From Myxococcales bacterium (GTDB lineage Bacteria; Myxococcota; Polyangia; Polyangiales; Polyangiaceae), in assembly GCA_003151595.1 (NCBI GenBank), contig PLXW01000115.1, positions 1 through 25,084 on the forward strand: DNA of 25,084 nucleotides. Reading direction: 5' to 3'. Position numbers and translations under genes: made by a program. Within the stretch, counting starts at the first letter, position 1. The number at the start of each line of letters is the position of its first letter. Positions 16,358-23,258 of the stretch are shown in pieces. The notes under the pieces are model-generated. The model did no database searches. It was not told the DNA's origin and saw only the letters and a program-made list of their open reading frames with translations.

Positions 16358-16555
16358 CGCGCGTGCGGGCAAGCACGCGCACTTGCTCCTCATCCTCCAC
16401 GAGAAGGATCGTTTCAGTGCCATGAAGCGTGGCGGGCGGCGGGGGTGTGGATGGCATCGACTCCTAAGATTCGACACTCGCCGGGAAATAGACTTTGAAG
16501 GTCGTCCCGTGGCCAGGCTGTGAACCGCGAACGCCGCTGTGAAGATGACCGGGGG
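16358..16555 (-). pseudogene. Hybrid histidine kinase remnant: end of ATPase domain plus start of receiver domain
   Basis: On the minus strand SQPGHGTTFKVYFPASVES is the usual last strand of a HATPase domain (PG.GT.F.VYLP). It is followed in the same frame by a TAG stop, then from 16457 by TPPPPATLHGTETILLVEDE and EQVRVLAR, the beginning of a receiver domain with its acidic pair. In hybrid kinases these two parts are joined by such a Pro-rich linker. The TAG between them is therefore either a mutation or the mark of an original two-gene arrangement. The receiver breaks after ~12 residues of its first helix and continues as AbiEii-like sequence. A PAS-HisKA piece that lacks exactly these parts lies at 1250-1946, but a common origin is not shown. 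Confidence 0.6.
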
Positions 16556-16734
16556 AATTGCGATGTCGCGTATCGCCTTAGTGACATGATGCTCCTGCTG
16601 GCACTTTGAGGATGTGACGGTCTGAACGCGCAGCCTCGGGCTGCGAGACGCAAGAAGCCAGTTCCTTGTTGCAGAGAAGCAGCCCAGCGTCCGTCGCCCG
16701 TCCTGGCCGAGGACGAACGGCGCGTTCATTCGCT

Positions 16735-16935
16735 CGGCGCGTCGACAACCTCGGCCTGGAGCAGTTCCGCACGGCGCCGCGCTTCCCATGGCAGAACGGT
16801 TTCGCCGAACGATGGATCGGAAGCGCTCATCGGGACATCGTCGACCACGTGCATCGTTCTCGGCCACAGGGTACTGGACACTCTTCGACGCCGACGATGT
16901 CTCCGGTGCGTCGGGAAAGACAAGGCCGGCCTTCA
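16735..16935 (+). pseudogene. Integrase-core (rve) transposase fragment
   Basis: LGLEQFRTAPRFPWQNGFAE followed by RWIGSAHRDIVDHV is the stretch around the last catalytic Glu of integrase-core transposases (P.QNGFAERW.G..RR...DHV). After about 16850 the family sequence continues in other frames (CIVLGHR, then VGKDK), showing frameshifts. Both ends are missing. The same enzyme family is represented by a longer C-terminal fragment on the other strand at 22678-23031. Confidence 0.7.
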
Positions 16936-16963
16936 CCGTGCTCGCCGACCGCAATCTCGCGTA

Positions 16964-18484
16964 TCACCCGCCCGCTGGCAGGGGGGCGTGCCCCTGATCG
17001 ACACGCGCTCGCGAGAGCGCCTCGGCGAGCATCTTCGCTGTCGGCCGCTTCGCCGGGTCTTCCGTCAGGCACCGCTCGAGGAGTGACGTGAGCTCGGCGG
17101 GGGCCTGGGAGACGAGGGGCGCGGGCGCCGGGATGGGCTCACTGTTCATGGCGAGGATCGCGGCCGGCTCGCGGAACGGGAGCGCGCAAGTCAGGAGCTC
17201 GTACGCAATGACGCCGAAGCTGAAGAACGGAGGCTGGGCGAGCTGCGCCCTACCCACGAGCTCGGGGGCCATGTACTTCGGAGTCCCCAGGAGCATGCCT
17301 GTCTCGGTCAGGTTGCAGTCCGAATCGTCCTTGGCCTCGTGCGTGATCGTGCGCCCGGCGGGCGGAGGCGGTCGCGTCGAGCGCACCAACGAGAGCGCGA
17401 TGCGCGTTCCCCCGGTGACGCCAATAGCCTGGGGTGCTTCGAGCCGTGAGATGCCGAAGTCGGCGATCTTCACGCGCGGGACCGACGCCGTGTCGCTGGA
17501 CGCGAGGAGCAAGTTTCCGGGCTTCAGATCGCGGTGGACGATCCCGTGCTCGTGGATCGCGGAGAGTCCCTCGGCGACCTGCTGTAGGACCGCGAGCGCC
17601 CAGCGGAGATCGCCATACCGTGCGCGATGCTCGTCGAGCGACCGGCCCTCGACGTGCTCCATCACCAGATAGAGGAACCCGGAGCCCGCGACGGCGACGT
17701 CCACGATCGATACGATGCTCGGGTGATCGAGGCGGGAGACGATTTGCGCCTCGCGTGCGAAGCGCGCCATGTGGGATGTGTCGGCGTTCGCCAGGAGCTT
17801 GAGCGCGAGGCAACGTTTGTCGCTCACGCGCTCCACCTGGTACACGACGCCCATCGCTCCGCGCCCGATCGTGGCCGCGACGCGGTAGCGCTCATCGACG
17901 ACCTCTCCGACGTTGAGTGCCCGCACGGTGGCGGTTCCCGCTGTCGTGAGGCGCGCGAGCGCCACGGCAAGGTGCTCCGAGCGGGCGCCGATCTGCCGGC
18001 GGAGCTCCACGTTGAGCACCTCGACTTCGCGGTTCTTCGATCGAAGCGCATCCACCTGGCCCGCGAGCTCGGCGTTGAGCTGATCGGCCTGCAGGAGCGA
18101 CGTGATGTGGTCGCCGGCCTGCACCAGGGACTGGAAGATCGCGACCAGCGCGATTCCGAAGCAAGCGGTACGAGCGCCGCCGTACAGCTCGCCGAGCCCG
18201 AGCCATGCGATGAAATCGACCGCCCCGATCACGCCGACGGCCCCCCACCCGAGCAAGAGGACGACCGACTGCACCCGGCGCTTCGACCTGCGCCACAGGC
18301 GCAGCGGGAGGTAGATCTGGTAGGCGACGGTCACGGCGACGGACACGACCGTGAGCGGCGTCAAGACGCGCGTCGACCAGAAGGGGCCGCCGAAAAGGAG
18401 CGCCGTAGCGAAGGCCGCGATCGGAGCAAGGGCCCACGCGATGTGCGGTCGCGGCAGGCCGAAGTGGAGATGCGTGAAATGCAC
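16964..18484 (-). CDS. Membrane-bound Ser/Thr protein kinase: C-terminal part of a 7TM receptor kinase
   Basis: The 506-residue frame starts at a GTG (18484) that has no convincing ribosome site. It begins with four and a half hydrophobic helices (~15-35, 40-63, 70-97, 102-123), then a short coiled coil (LLQADQLNAELAGQVDALRS to ~175), then a kinase domain. The kinase has IGRGAMGVVYQ (207-216), Lys229 in LALKLL, HRDLKPGN (Asp319), DFG 342-344 and GTPKYMAPEL. An unusual ~50-residue activation-segment insert is rich in Pro and charged residues. The C-terminus (RVDQGHAPLPAGG) is close to the transposase fragment at 16735 and may be altered. The frame is exactly in phase with the upstream ORF 18491-19225, separated only by one TGA and two codons. 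Joined, they give a seven-TM receptor kinase of ~753 residues. Alone it would be a kinase with an incomplete membrane part. Confidence 0.85.
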   Translation of the reverse strand: MHFTHLHFGLPRPHIAWALAPIAAFATALLFGGPFWSTRVLTPLTVVSVAVTVAYQIYLPLRLWRRSKRRVQSVVLLLGWGAVGVIGAVDFIAWLGLGELYGGARTACFGIALVAIFQSLVQAGDHITSLLQADQLNAELAGQVDALRSKNREVEVLNVELRRQIGARSEHLAVALARLTTAGTATVRALNVGEVVDERYRVAATIGRGAMGVVYQVERVSDKRCLALKLLANADTSHMARFAREAQIVSRLDHPSIVSIVDVAVAGSGFLYLVMEHVEGRSLDEHRARYGDLRWALAVLQQVAEGLSAIHEHGIVHRDLKPGNLLLASSDTASVPRVKIADFGISRLEAPQAIGVTGGTRIALSLVRSTRPPPPAGRTITHEAKDDSDCNLTETGMLLGTPKYMAPELVGRAQLAQPPFFSFGVIAYELLTCALPFREPAAILAMNSEPIPAPAPLVSQAPAELTSLLERCLTEDPAKRPTAKMLAEALSRARVDQGHAPLPAGG

Positions 18485-18490
18485 CGCGCA

Positions 18491-18493
18491 TCA
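18491..18493 (-). other. In-frame TGA within the third predicted TM helix of a receptor kinase
   Basis: The codons are ...GGG CTG TGC TTA TGC GTC TGA TGC GCG GTG CAT TTC..., so the stop lies between two Cys-containing codons, and the same frame continues as kinase. Five bases after the TGA an inverted repeat GGTGC-ATTTCAC-GCACC can form a 5-bp hairpin. A nonsense mutation is the simplest reading. A recoded TGA is the alternative. Confidence 0.6.
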
Positions 18494-19225
18494 GACGCAT
18501 AAGCACAGCCCGACCGACATGACCGGCGCGTCGTAGATACCGAAGAGTCGCGGTGTGAGGCCGAGCACGAACGCGGGATATAATATGCCGCTCAGCATCT
18601 GGACGGTCCACCATGCGTAGGCGACGCGCCGTCGATCGAGGAGGAACATGCCGAGGTACAGAGGGACGCCGAGAGCGACCGCGGTGAAGCCGAGCGCCGC
18701 GCCGAAATCGGTCGTGCCCGTGACGGCGAGGTACGTGGCGTCCCCCTCCGAGGTCGCGCTCAGTCGCGGCGGAGCGTCGAGCCACGCGCTCTGCGTCCAG
18801 GTGTGGTCGAGCTCGAGATCGAGCGCTGGTACGGAGGTGGCGTCTTCGGGGATCGTCCACCGAGGGTGGCCGTTGCCCCGGTAGTCGCGGGTCGTGCCGA
18901 CGTCGAGCGGGGCCATTCGTCGGCCGTTCGCGAGGAGCGTGCACGGAGCGTAGAGAATCGGGATGGCGAACGTGAGCTGTCTGCCGCGTAGATCGGGCGG
19001 GAGCGCGACCGAGGTGCGCAGCACGTAGCGCGATCGGCGTGCCGGGAGCTCGTGATCGAGATGAACGGGGAGCGTCACGAGGACGCGTGGTGCGTCGGGA
19101 GCCTCGAGCTCCCACGAAGTGAGCACGAGCGCGGGATCACGGCTGCACCCCGCGAGAGCGAAGAGCGCGAACAGCGCGACGAAAAACGCCTGCGCCACGG
19201 TATCCCGTCTGACGATTACGCCCAC
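18491..19225 (-). CDS. Lipoprotein-like extracellular sensor with first TM helices: N-terminal part of a 7TM receptor kinase
   Basis: The gene starts at GTG 19225 with a strong GGGGGAGG just upstream. The N-terminus VAQAFFVALFALFALAGC is a lipoprotein signal with lipobox LAGC. Residues ~30-170 (SRYVLRTSVALPPDLRGRQL, FAIPILYAPCTLLANGRRMA, HPRWTIPED) look like the extracellular jelly-roll sensor of 7TMR-DISMED2 type. From ~175 come membrane helices: FGAALGFTAVALGVPLYLGM, VAYAWWTVQMLSGILYPAFV, then the beginning of a third (VMSVGLCLCV) that ends at TGA. The third helix is completed by the next ORF in the same frame, which brings the total to seven helices. The role is presumably to sense an external ligand and pass it to the cytoplasmic kinase. 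As a separate product it would be a membrane-tethered sensor without output. It is divergent from the hydrolase at 19356. Confidence 0.75.
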   Translation of the reverse strand: MGVIVRRDTVAQAFFVALFALFALAGCSRDPALVLTSWELEAPDAPRVLVTLPVHLDHELPARRSRYVLRTSVALPPDLRGRQLTFAIPILYAPCTLLANGRRMAPLDVGTTRDYRGNGHPRWTIPEDATSVPALDLELDHTWTQSAWLDAPPRLSATSEGDATYLAVTGTTDFGAALGFTAVALGVPLYLGMFLLDRRRVAYAWWTVQMLSGILYPAFVLGLTPRLFGIYDAPVMSVGLCLCV

Positions 19226-19355
19226 GAGAGCCTCCCCCTAGAGGCATCCACAGGCGGCCCCCGCGACAGTATCGAGCGTTGCCGCTCGCGCCTAACGGCA
19301 ACTGGCACCCAGCTCGTCCTTGCGTGGGCCACCCATCGGGGGCAGCTTGGGGAGC

Positions 19356-20306
19356 ATGGGCGCCCCCATGGAGCACGTCGAGGAAGCGGAGATCGAGCTG
19401 CACGGTGGGCGATTCCGCTACCGCAAGGCGGGCAAAGGCCCGCTCGTGGTCCTCCTCCACGGCATCGCAGGGAGCTCGGCGATCTGGAGCAACATCATCG
19501 CCAGGCTCAGCGGCCATCACACCGTCATCGCCCCCGATCTGCTCGGCCACGGCCAGTCCGCGAAGCCCAAGGGCGACTATTCCCTCGGGGCCTACGCGAG
19601 TCTCATCCGCGATCTCCTCGAGGCGCTTGAGCAGCCCCACGGCACGATCGTCGGACACTCGCTCGGCGGAGGGGTCGCGCTGCAGTTCGCCTATCAGTTT
19701 CCCGAGCGCTGCGAGCGGCTCGTGCTCGTGTCGAGCGGCGGCCTCGGTCGCGAGGTCCATCCCATCCTCCGAGCCGCGGCGCTACCGGGCGCGGAGCTCG
19801 TTCTCCCGTGGCTCGCCGCGGGCGCGGCGCGCGGCATCGGCACGATGGTGAAGGCGATGGGAAAAGTTGGTTTCCACGAGAGCGCCGACATCGGCGAGAC
19901 CTGGCGAAGCTTCGTCTCTCTCGGGCAGCCCGAGGCGCGACGCGCCTTCCTGCACACCGTGAGGAGCGTCATCGACCTCGGCGGCCAGCTCGTGAGCGCC
20001 ACCGACAAGCTGTACCTGGCCAACGGGGTGCCGACCATGATCGTGTGGGGAGATCAGGATCCGCTCATCCCCGTTCGGCATGCCGTCGTCGCCCACGCGC
20101 TCATCCCGGACAGCCGGCTCGAGATCTTCCCGGGCGCCGGTCACTACCCGTTTCTCGACGATCCGGAGCGCTTCGCCGCGATTGTGCTCGACTTCATCCG
20201 GACGACGAAGCCACGGCCCTTCGACGCGCACCAGCTGCGCGCGCGCCTGCGGAACGGCCCGCCGAGCTCGCCGCGAGTCGAGACGGCTGCGTCCGCGCCT
20301 CGCTAG
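19356..20306 (+). CDS. Alpha/beta-hydrolase fold protein
   Basis: The 316-residue protein carries the complete alpha/beta-hydrolase signature: the oxyanion segment LVVLLHGIAGSSAIW, APDLLGHGQSAKP, the nucleophile elbow GHSLGGG, the acid in VWGDQDPLIP and the catalytic His in FPGAGHYPFLDDPERF. There is no signal peptide or membrane segment, so it is probably cytoplasmic. The Gly-rich cap region (AAGAARGIGTMVKAMGKVGF) lies between ~residue 150 and 190. The start is uncertain. ATG 19356 sits one base after GGGGAG, ATG 19368 (MEHVEEAEIEL) lies about 13 bases after it, and a TTG at 19320 is possible but unlikely. The family includes esterases, haloperoxidase-like enzymes and C-C hydrolases, and the substrate cannot be told from sequence. 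It stands alone, divergent from the receptor kinase, and ends against a MYXO-CTERM remnant on the other strand. Confidence 0.92.
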   Translation: MGAPMEHVEEAEIELHGGRFRYRKAGKGPLVVLLHGIAGSSAIWSNIIARLSGHHTVIAPDLLGHGQSAKPKGDYSLGAYASLIRDLLEALEQPHGTIVGHSLGGGVALQFAYQFPERCERLVLVSSGGLGREVHPILRAAALPGAELVLPWLAAGAARGIGTMVKAMGKVGFHESADIGETWRSFVSLGQPEARRAFLHTVRSVIDLGGQLVSATDKLYLANGVPTMIVWGDQDPLIPVRHAVVAHALIPDSRLEIFPGAGHYPFLDDPERFAAIVLDFIRTTKPRPFDAHQLRARLRNGPPSSPRVETAASAPR

Positions 20307-20410
20307 CGACGCCGACGCGACGCAAACGCCGCGAGCCCGATCAGCAGTCCAGCGGCGCCGAGGCCGTTGGAATTGACGCCGGTCGTCTTGCACGAGCAGC
20401 CTCCGCGCTT
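20303..20410 (-). pseudogene. MYXO-CTERM-type sorting tail, remnant of a secreted protein gene
   Basis: The last 35 codons before the TGA read GGCSCKTTGVNSN, then GLGAAGLLIGLAAFASRRRR: a Cys-containing motif, one hydrophobic helix and a terminal Arg cluster. That is the layout of MYXO-CTERM domains, which direct and anchor secreted proteins at the myxobacterial surface. The body of the protein is absent. Upstream in the same frame lies IS21 IstA sequence. The stop is directly opposite the end of the alpha/beta-hydrolase gene. Confidence 0.65.
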
Positions 20411-20665
20411 CGCTTCGCACAGCGCGTGTGTCGACGCGCCGACCTTGCCCGCCCACGAGACGATCCGCGATAGCGTCCACTCCGCCTGCGCGCGATGCGC
20501 GCTCGGCATGTGATCGGTGATCGTCGTGAAGCCGCCCTTCACCGACGACCGACGATGCGCCGCGACGCGCGCGCGACCGTGCAGGATCTCGACGACGTCG
20601 CCGCAGAGTTGCGCCTCGACCTCTTCGTGCACGAGCTTGTATGGCACCGAGTACAGGTGCCCTTC
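20411..20665 (-). pseudogene. istA: IS21-family transposase IstA, C-terminal fragment
   Basis: EGHLYSVPYKLVHEEVEAQL, followed by VVEILHGRARVAAHRRS, TTITDHMPSAHRAQAEW and LSRIVSWAGKVGASTHALCE, matches the Mu-transposase-C-like region near the end of IstA (YSVPY.LV...VEV..., EI.H.G.RVA.H.R, H.PAAHRAH.EW, WA...G). Upstream sequence (to 20776) is open but does not match. The catalytic core is absent. It would complement the internal IstA piece at 7466-7951, though they lie 12.5 kb apart. It runs in frame into the MYXO-CTERM tail. Confidence 0.8.
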
Positions 20666-20986
20666 TGCAGGCGCTCGTGTCACCGGCGGGCAGCCTGCCG
20701 CGCGCCACGCGTCGATCGCGCACGGAGGACGCGCTCGTCCTGTCCTCGGACCCGCAACCGTCGCAGCCAAAACCACACTCTCGCGGCCGGCGTCGGAGCG
20801 TGCCCGTCACCGGGCCCACGTTCGAAGCGATCGTGTCGCAGCCAGCGGACTGATCGTGTCCGCCTCCTCGCTCACCGGTCTCCCCCTGTCATCGGAGACG
20901 GAGGTCGGCTCCTCGTGCGGCTGCGGGCGCTGGCACGGCGGCTGATTTGGTGGACTTCCATAAGCCATCCCGCAAGGTTGACGCGA
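20666..20986. other. Stretch without a supported gene
   Basis: All frames here are Arg- and Ser-rich shadows or short. On the minus strand a Cys-containing patch (ECGFGCDGCGSED, about 20740-20800) may be a leftover of the MYXO-CTERM protein's body, but this is only a guess. No promoter or terminator stands out. Confidence 0.3.
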
Positions 20987-21160
20987 GTGATTGAACGACT
21001 CGACGATCGACGATGCCGCGCGCGATGCGATCGCTGCACGGTCGCCTCCGACGTGCAGGCTGCGACGATGAAGGTGGCGGCCGATGTCCTCCGCGCGAGC
21101 GGCTGGAACATCAGTCGTCTCGGCGTACCAACATGCGTGCGATGCGCGGCGGCTCGCTAG
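20987..21160 (+). CDS. Small two-CxxC (zinc-ribbon-like) protein, uncertain
   Basis: A GTG start at 20987, with AAGG about 9 bases upstream, gives a 57-residue protein ending at TAG. It contains CRARCDRCT near the N-terminus and PTCVRCAAAR at the C-terminus. Thus two CxxC pairs flank the helix- and strand-like segment VQAATMKVAADVLRASGW. This spacing fits a small zinc ribbon of the kind found in phage, plasmid and regulatory mini-proteins. I do not recognise a specific family, and no neighbour suggests a role. The alternative is a chance frame in a debris-rich region. The internal amphipathic pattern and Cys placement favour a real gene. Confidence 0.4.
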   Translation: MIERLDDRRCRARCDRCTVASDVQAATMKVAADVLRASGWNISRLGVPTCVRCAAAR

Positions 21161-21248
21161 CTACCGCGTGGCTGGGCGTAAGTCCTCGCCCCGCCCCGTC
21201 GTGACCGGCGATCATGGCGACCTACGCGTGCGATGCGGAGTCGCGTGA

Positions 21249-22073
21249 TCAAGCCGCCGAGGTGCTCGTCGCGATCTCGTGCGGCAGCGGCACGCGCTCA
21301 TCGCGAAGCGCGGCGCGGATCGCGAGTCGCAGGTACGCCTTCGGCTCGACGCCTGCGAGTTTCGCGCTCTCGAGGAGACTGTAGAAGAGCGCCGCGACCT
21401 CGGTGCCTCGCCGCGAGCGCGAGCCATAGTGATTCTTGCGCCCGATGACAGGTTCGCGCGCGGCGCGCTCGGTACCATTGTTATCGAGTGGAATGCGCGG
21501 GTCGTCGAGAAAGCGGATCAGCCCACTCCACATCGCGGTCATGTAGTCGATCGCCTTGGCGAGCCCGCTCTCGGGCGTCACCAGCGTCTGCATCACCCAC
21601 TGCTGAATGCGCCGCACAATGTCGCGCGAGCGCTCCTCACGCAGCTGTAGCCGGAGTTCATCGCCCGGTGGACCGGTTGGGCACGCGCTCTCGACGGCGT
21701 AGAGCTCGCCGATGAGATTGAGGATCTGCCCGCATCGCTCCGGGAAGAAGCCTTCGATCTCGACATACTTCCTTCGGACGTGCGCCCAGCAGTGCGCGAG
21801 CACGAAGCGTTTGCCGCGTTTCTTCAGCGCGCTGTACGCGCCGTAGCCGTCGCACATCACGACGCCGGCATAGTCCTCGAGGAGCTTCGCCGCAGCCTCG
21901 GCCGAACGACTGTCTTCGATCGCGTAGTAGACCGCGTCGGTCGCGCGCGCGATCCACACTTGCCACCGCGAAGCCTCGCCCTCGTCTTTGCCCGTCGCAC
22001 CCATCAGGCGCCAGCGCGTCTCGTCAGCGCCGATGACAGGTTGCGCGAGTACATGGGCGTGCAGTTGCGTATT
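21249..22073 (-). pseudogene. tnpC: IS66-family transposase TnpC, C-terminal fragment
   Basis: About 275 residues match the catalytic part of IS66 transposases. They include QPVIGADETRWRLMG (first Asp), GVVMCDGYGAYSALKKRG, LAHCWAHVRRKYVEIEGFFP, IPLDNNGTERAAREPVIGRK with the last Glu, and NHYGSRSRRGTEVAALFYSL. The protein ends naturally at a stop at 21249. The N-terminal zinc-finger and leucine-zipper half is missing. Upstream of about 22073 the frame continues only as antisense to the IS481 end region. No tnpA/tnpB partners are present. The catalytic residues are intact, but without its N-terminus it should be inactive. Confidence 0.9.
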
Positions 22074-22141
22074 CCGCGCGCACCTGACCGCTGATTCCGA
22101 CGCAACTTGGGCACCGATTCCGGGTAAAATCCGGCAACATC

Positions 22142-22196
22142 GGTGACAGCTTGCCCGGCTGACACTGGTGACGGTCGTCCTGTTCACATAGGTGAC
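22142..22196. repeat. Three GGTGAC repeats at 24-25 base intervals in the presumed IS481 end
   Basis: GGTGAC occurs at 22142, 22167 and 22191, upstream of the IS481-type transposase start. Two of the three copies extend to GGTGACA. Regular spacing of a little over two helical turns suggests transposase-binding repeats in the terminal region of the element. Confidence 0.45.
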
Positions 22197-22240
22197 ACGC
22201 TCGAGGCAGGCCAAGGTGAATCTCCGAAGGGAGAGCGCCA

Positions 22241-22652
22241 ATGGTCTGGAAGGAGCGATCGCAAGTGGACGAACGGATGCTGTTGATCGGGGAGTACTTG
22301 AAGGGGGAGCGCGCGATGACCGACCTGTGTCGGGAGTCCGGCGTCAGCCGGAAGACCGCGTACAAGTGGGTCGCGAGGTACAAGAAGGATGGCCTGGCGG
22401 GGCTCGCGGACCAGTCGCGAGCACCGCTCTCGCAGCCCGGCGCGCCTCGACGTTGTCGTCGTCGAGACCCTACTGGAAGCGCGACGGGCCCATCCACACT
22501 GGGGCGCCCGCAAGATCCTGGCCTGGCTCGATCGAAGGGATTCGCAATTCGAGAGCCCGGCGGCGATTACCGTCAGCGCCATCTTCGCCAAGTATGGACT
22601 CTCTCGGACTCGCCAGGCGCGCCGCCGCACGCCACCGTATACGGACCCGTAG
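22241..22652 (+). pseudogene. IS481-family transposase, N-terminal fragment with a frameshift
   Basis: The ATG at 22241, with GAAGGGAGAG about 7 bases upstream, starts MVWKERSQVDERMLLIGEYL followed by MTDLCRESGVSRKTAYKWVA and RYKKDGLAGLADQSRAP. This is the HTH half of an IS481 transposase. Near 22430 the frame is lost. The family sequence resumes one frame over as LDVVVVETLLEARRAHPHWG, ARKILAWLDRR and SRTRQARRRTPPYTDP, and stops at 22652, at the threshold of the integrase core. The whole catalytic core is missing. On the opposite strand, 25 bases further on, the C-terminal end of another integrase-core transposase begins, so the two pieces face each other. Confidence 0.88.
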
Positions 22653-22677
22653 TGTCCCACGTCACGGACGGGGCGGA

Positions 22678-23031
22678 TCACGCGGCCTTTCGGTAGTAAT
22701 AGCTGAGCAGGCCACCGAGCCGTTCACGACGCTCGATCGTCGCGCCGGCGTTCGCGGGCGGCGCGTTGGGGAACGCAATGATGTTGGCCAGACCTTGGTG
22801 GTTTCTCTCGGTGTGAAAGTGCTCCATGTACTCGGAGACCAAGCGCCGCAGGTGCCGCTCGCCGAGAGGAACGACTCGGTCGAGGCACTCCTCCGTGATC
22901 GAGCGAACGAACCGCTCCGCGTACGCGTTCAGGTTCGGGCTCGACGGGGGTAGCTTCAACAACTCGACGGCGCCCGATGCCAGGATCGTCTTGAAGTGCT
23001 CCGTGTAGAGCGGGTCCCTGTCGACGATACG
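22678..23031 (-). pseudogene. Integrase-core (rve_3) transposase, C-terminal fragment
   Basis: [20 protein letters not shown] is followed by [60 protein letters not shown] and [12 protein letters not shown]. This covers the second catalytic Asp (VDRD) and the Glu (NAYAERF) of an integrase-core transposase, through to its natural stop. It is of the family usually annotated as 'integrase core domain' in myxobacteria. Upstream of 23031 the frame stays open but is unrelated. The N-terminal half is missing. The 23032-23258 stretch that follows holds nothing I can identify. Confidence 0.85.
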
Positions 23032-23258
23032 TTCTCGCAGGACCCCCGTGCGGCCCCTCAGCGGGCTGGACCCTGGGCTCGGGCACGCGCACTGGCGCAG
23101 AAGCGAATGCGCGTCTCCCTGCGTTCCCCGACCCTGTTGAACAGGCAAACGGCCTGGCGTTCGGCCCCGAGATCCCCTCGCAGCGCGTTCGGCGAACGCT
23201 TCACGCCGACGCCACGGTGTCGATGTCCTCGCGCTGGCTGTCGCGAGCCGACACGTGT

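Noticed and set aside
15257..16954. 565-codon minus-strand ORF overlapping the start of the kinase-ATPase gene
   Set aside because: It strings together off-frame readings of several fragments and of the kinase. Only short internal pieces carry family sequence.
19782..20819. 345-codon minus-strand ORF opposite the alpha/beta hydrolase
   Set aside because: It is a shadow frame. The hydrolase on the plus strand has a complete catalytic set.
22142..22196. Phased GGTGAC copies considered as a CRISPR array
   Set aside because: The repeat is only six to seven bases long with three copies, far below CRISPR repeat length, and no cas genes are present.
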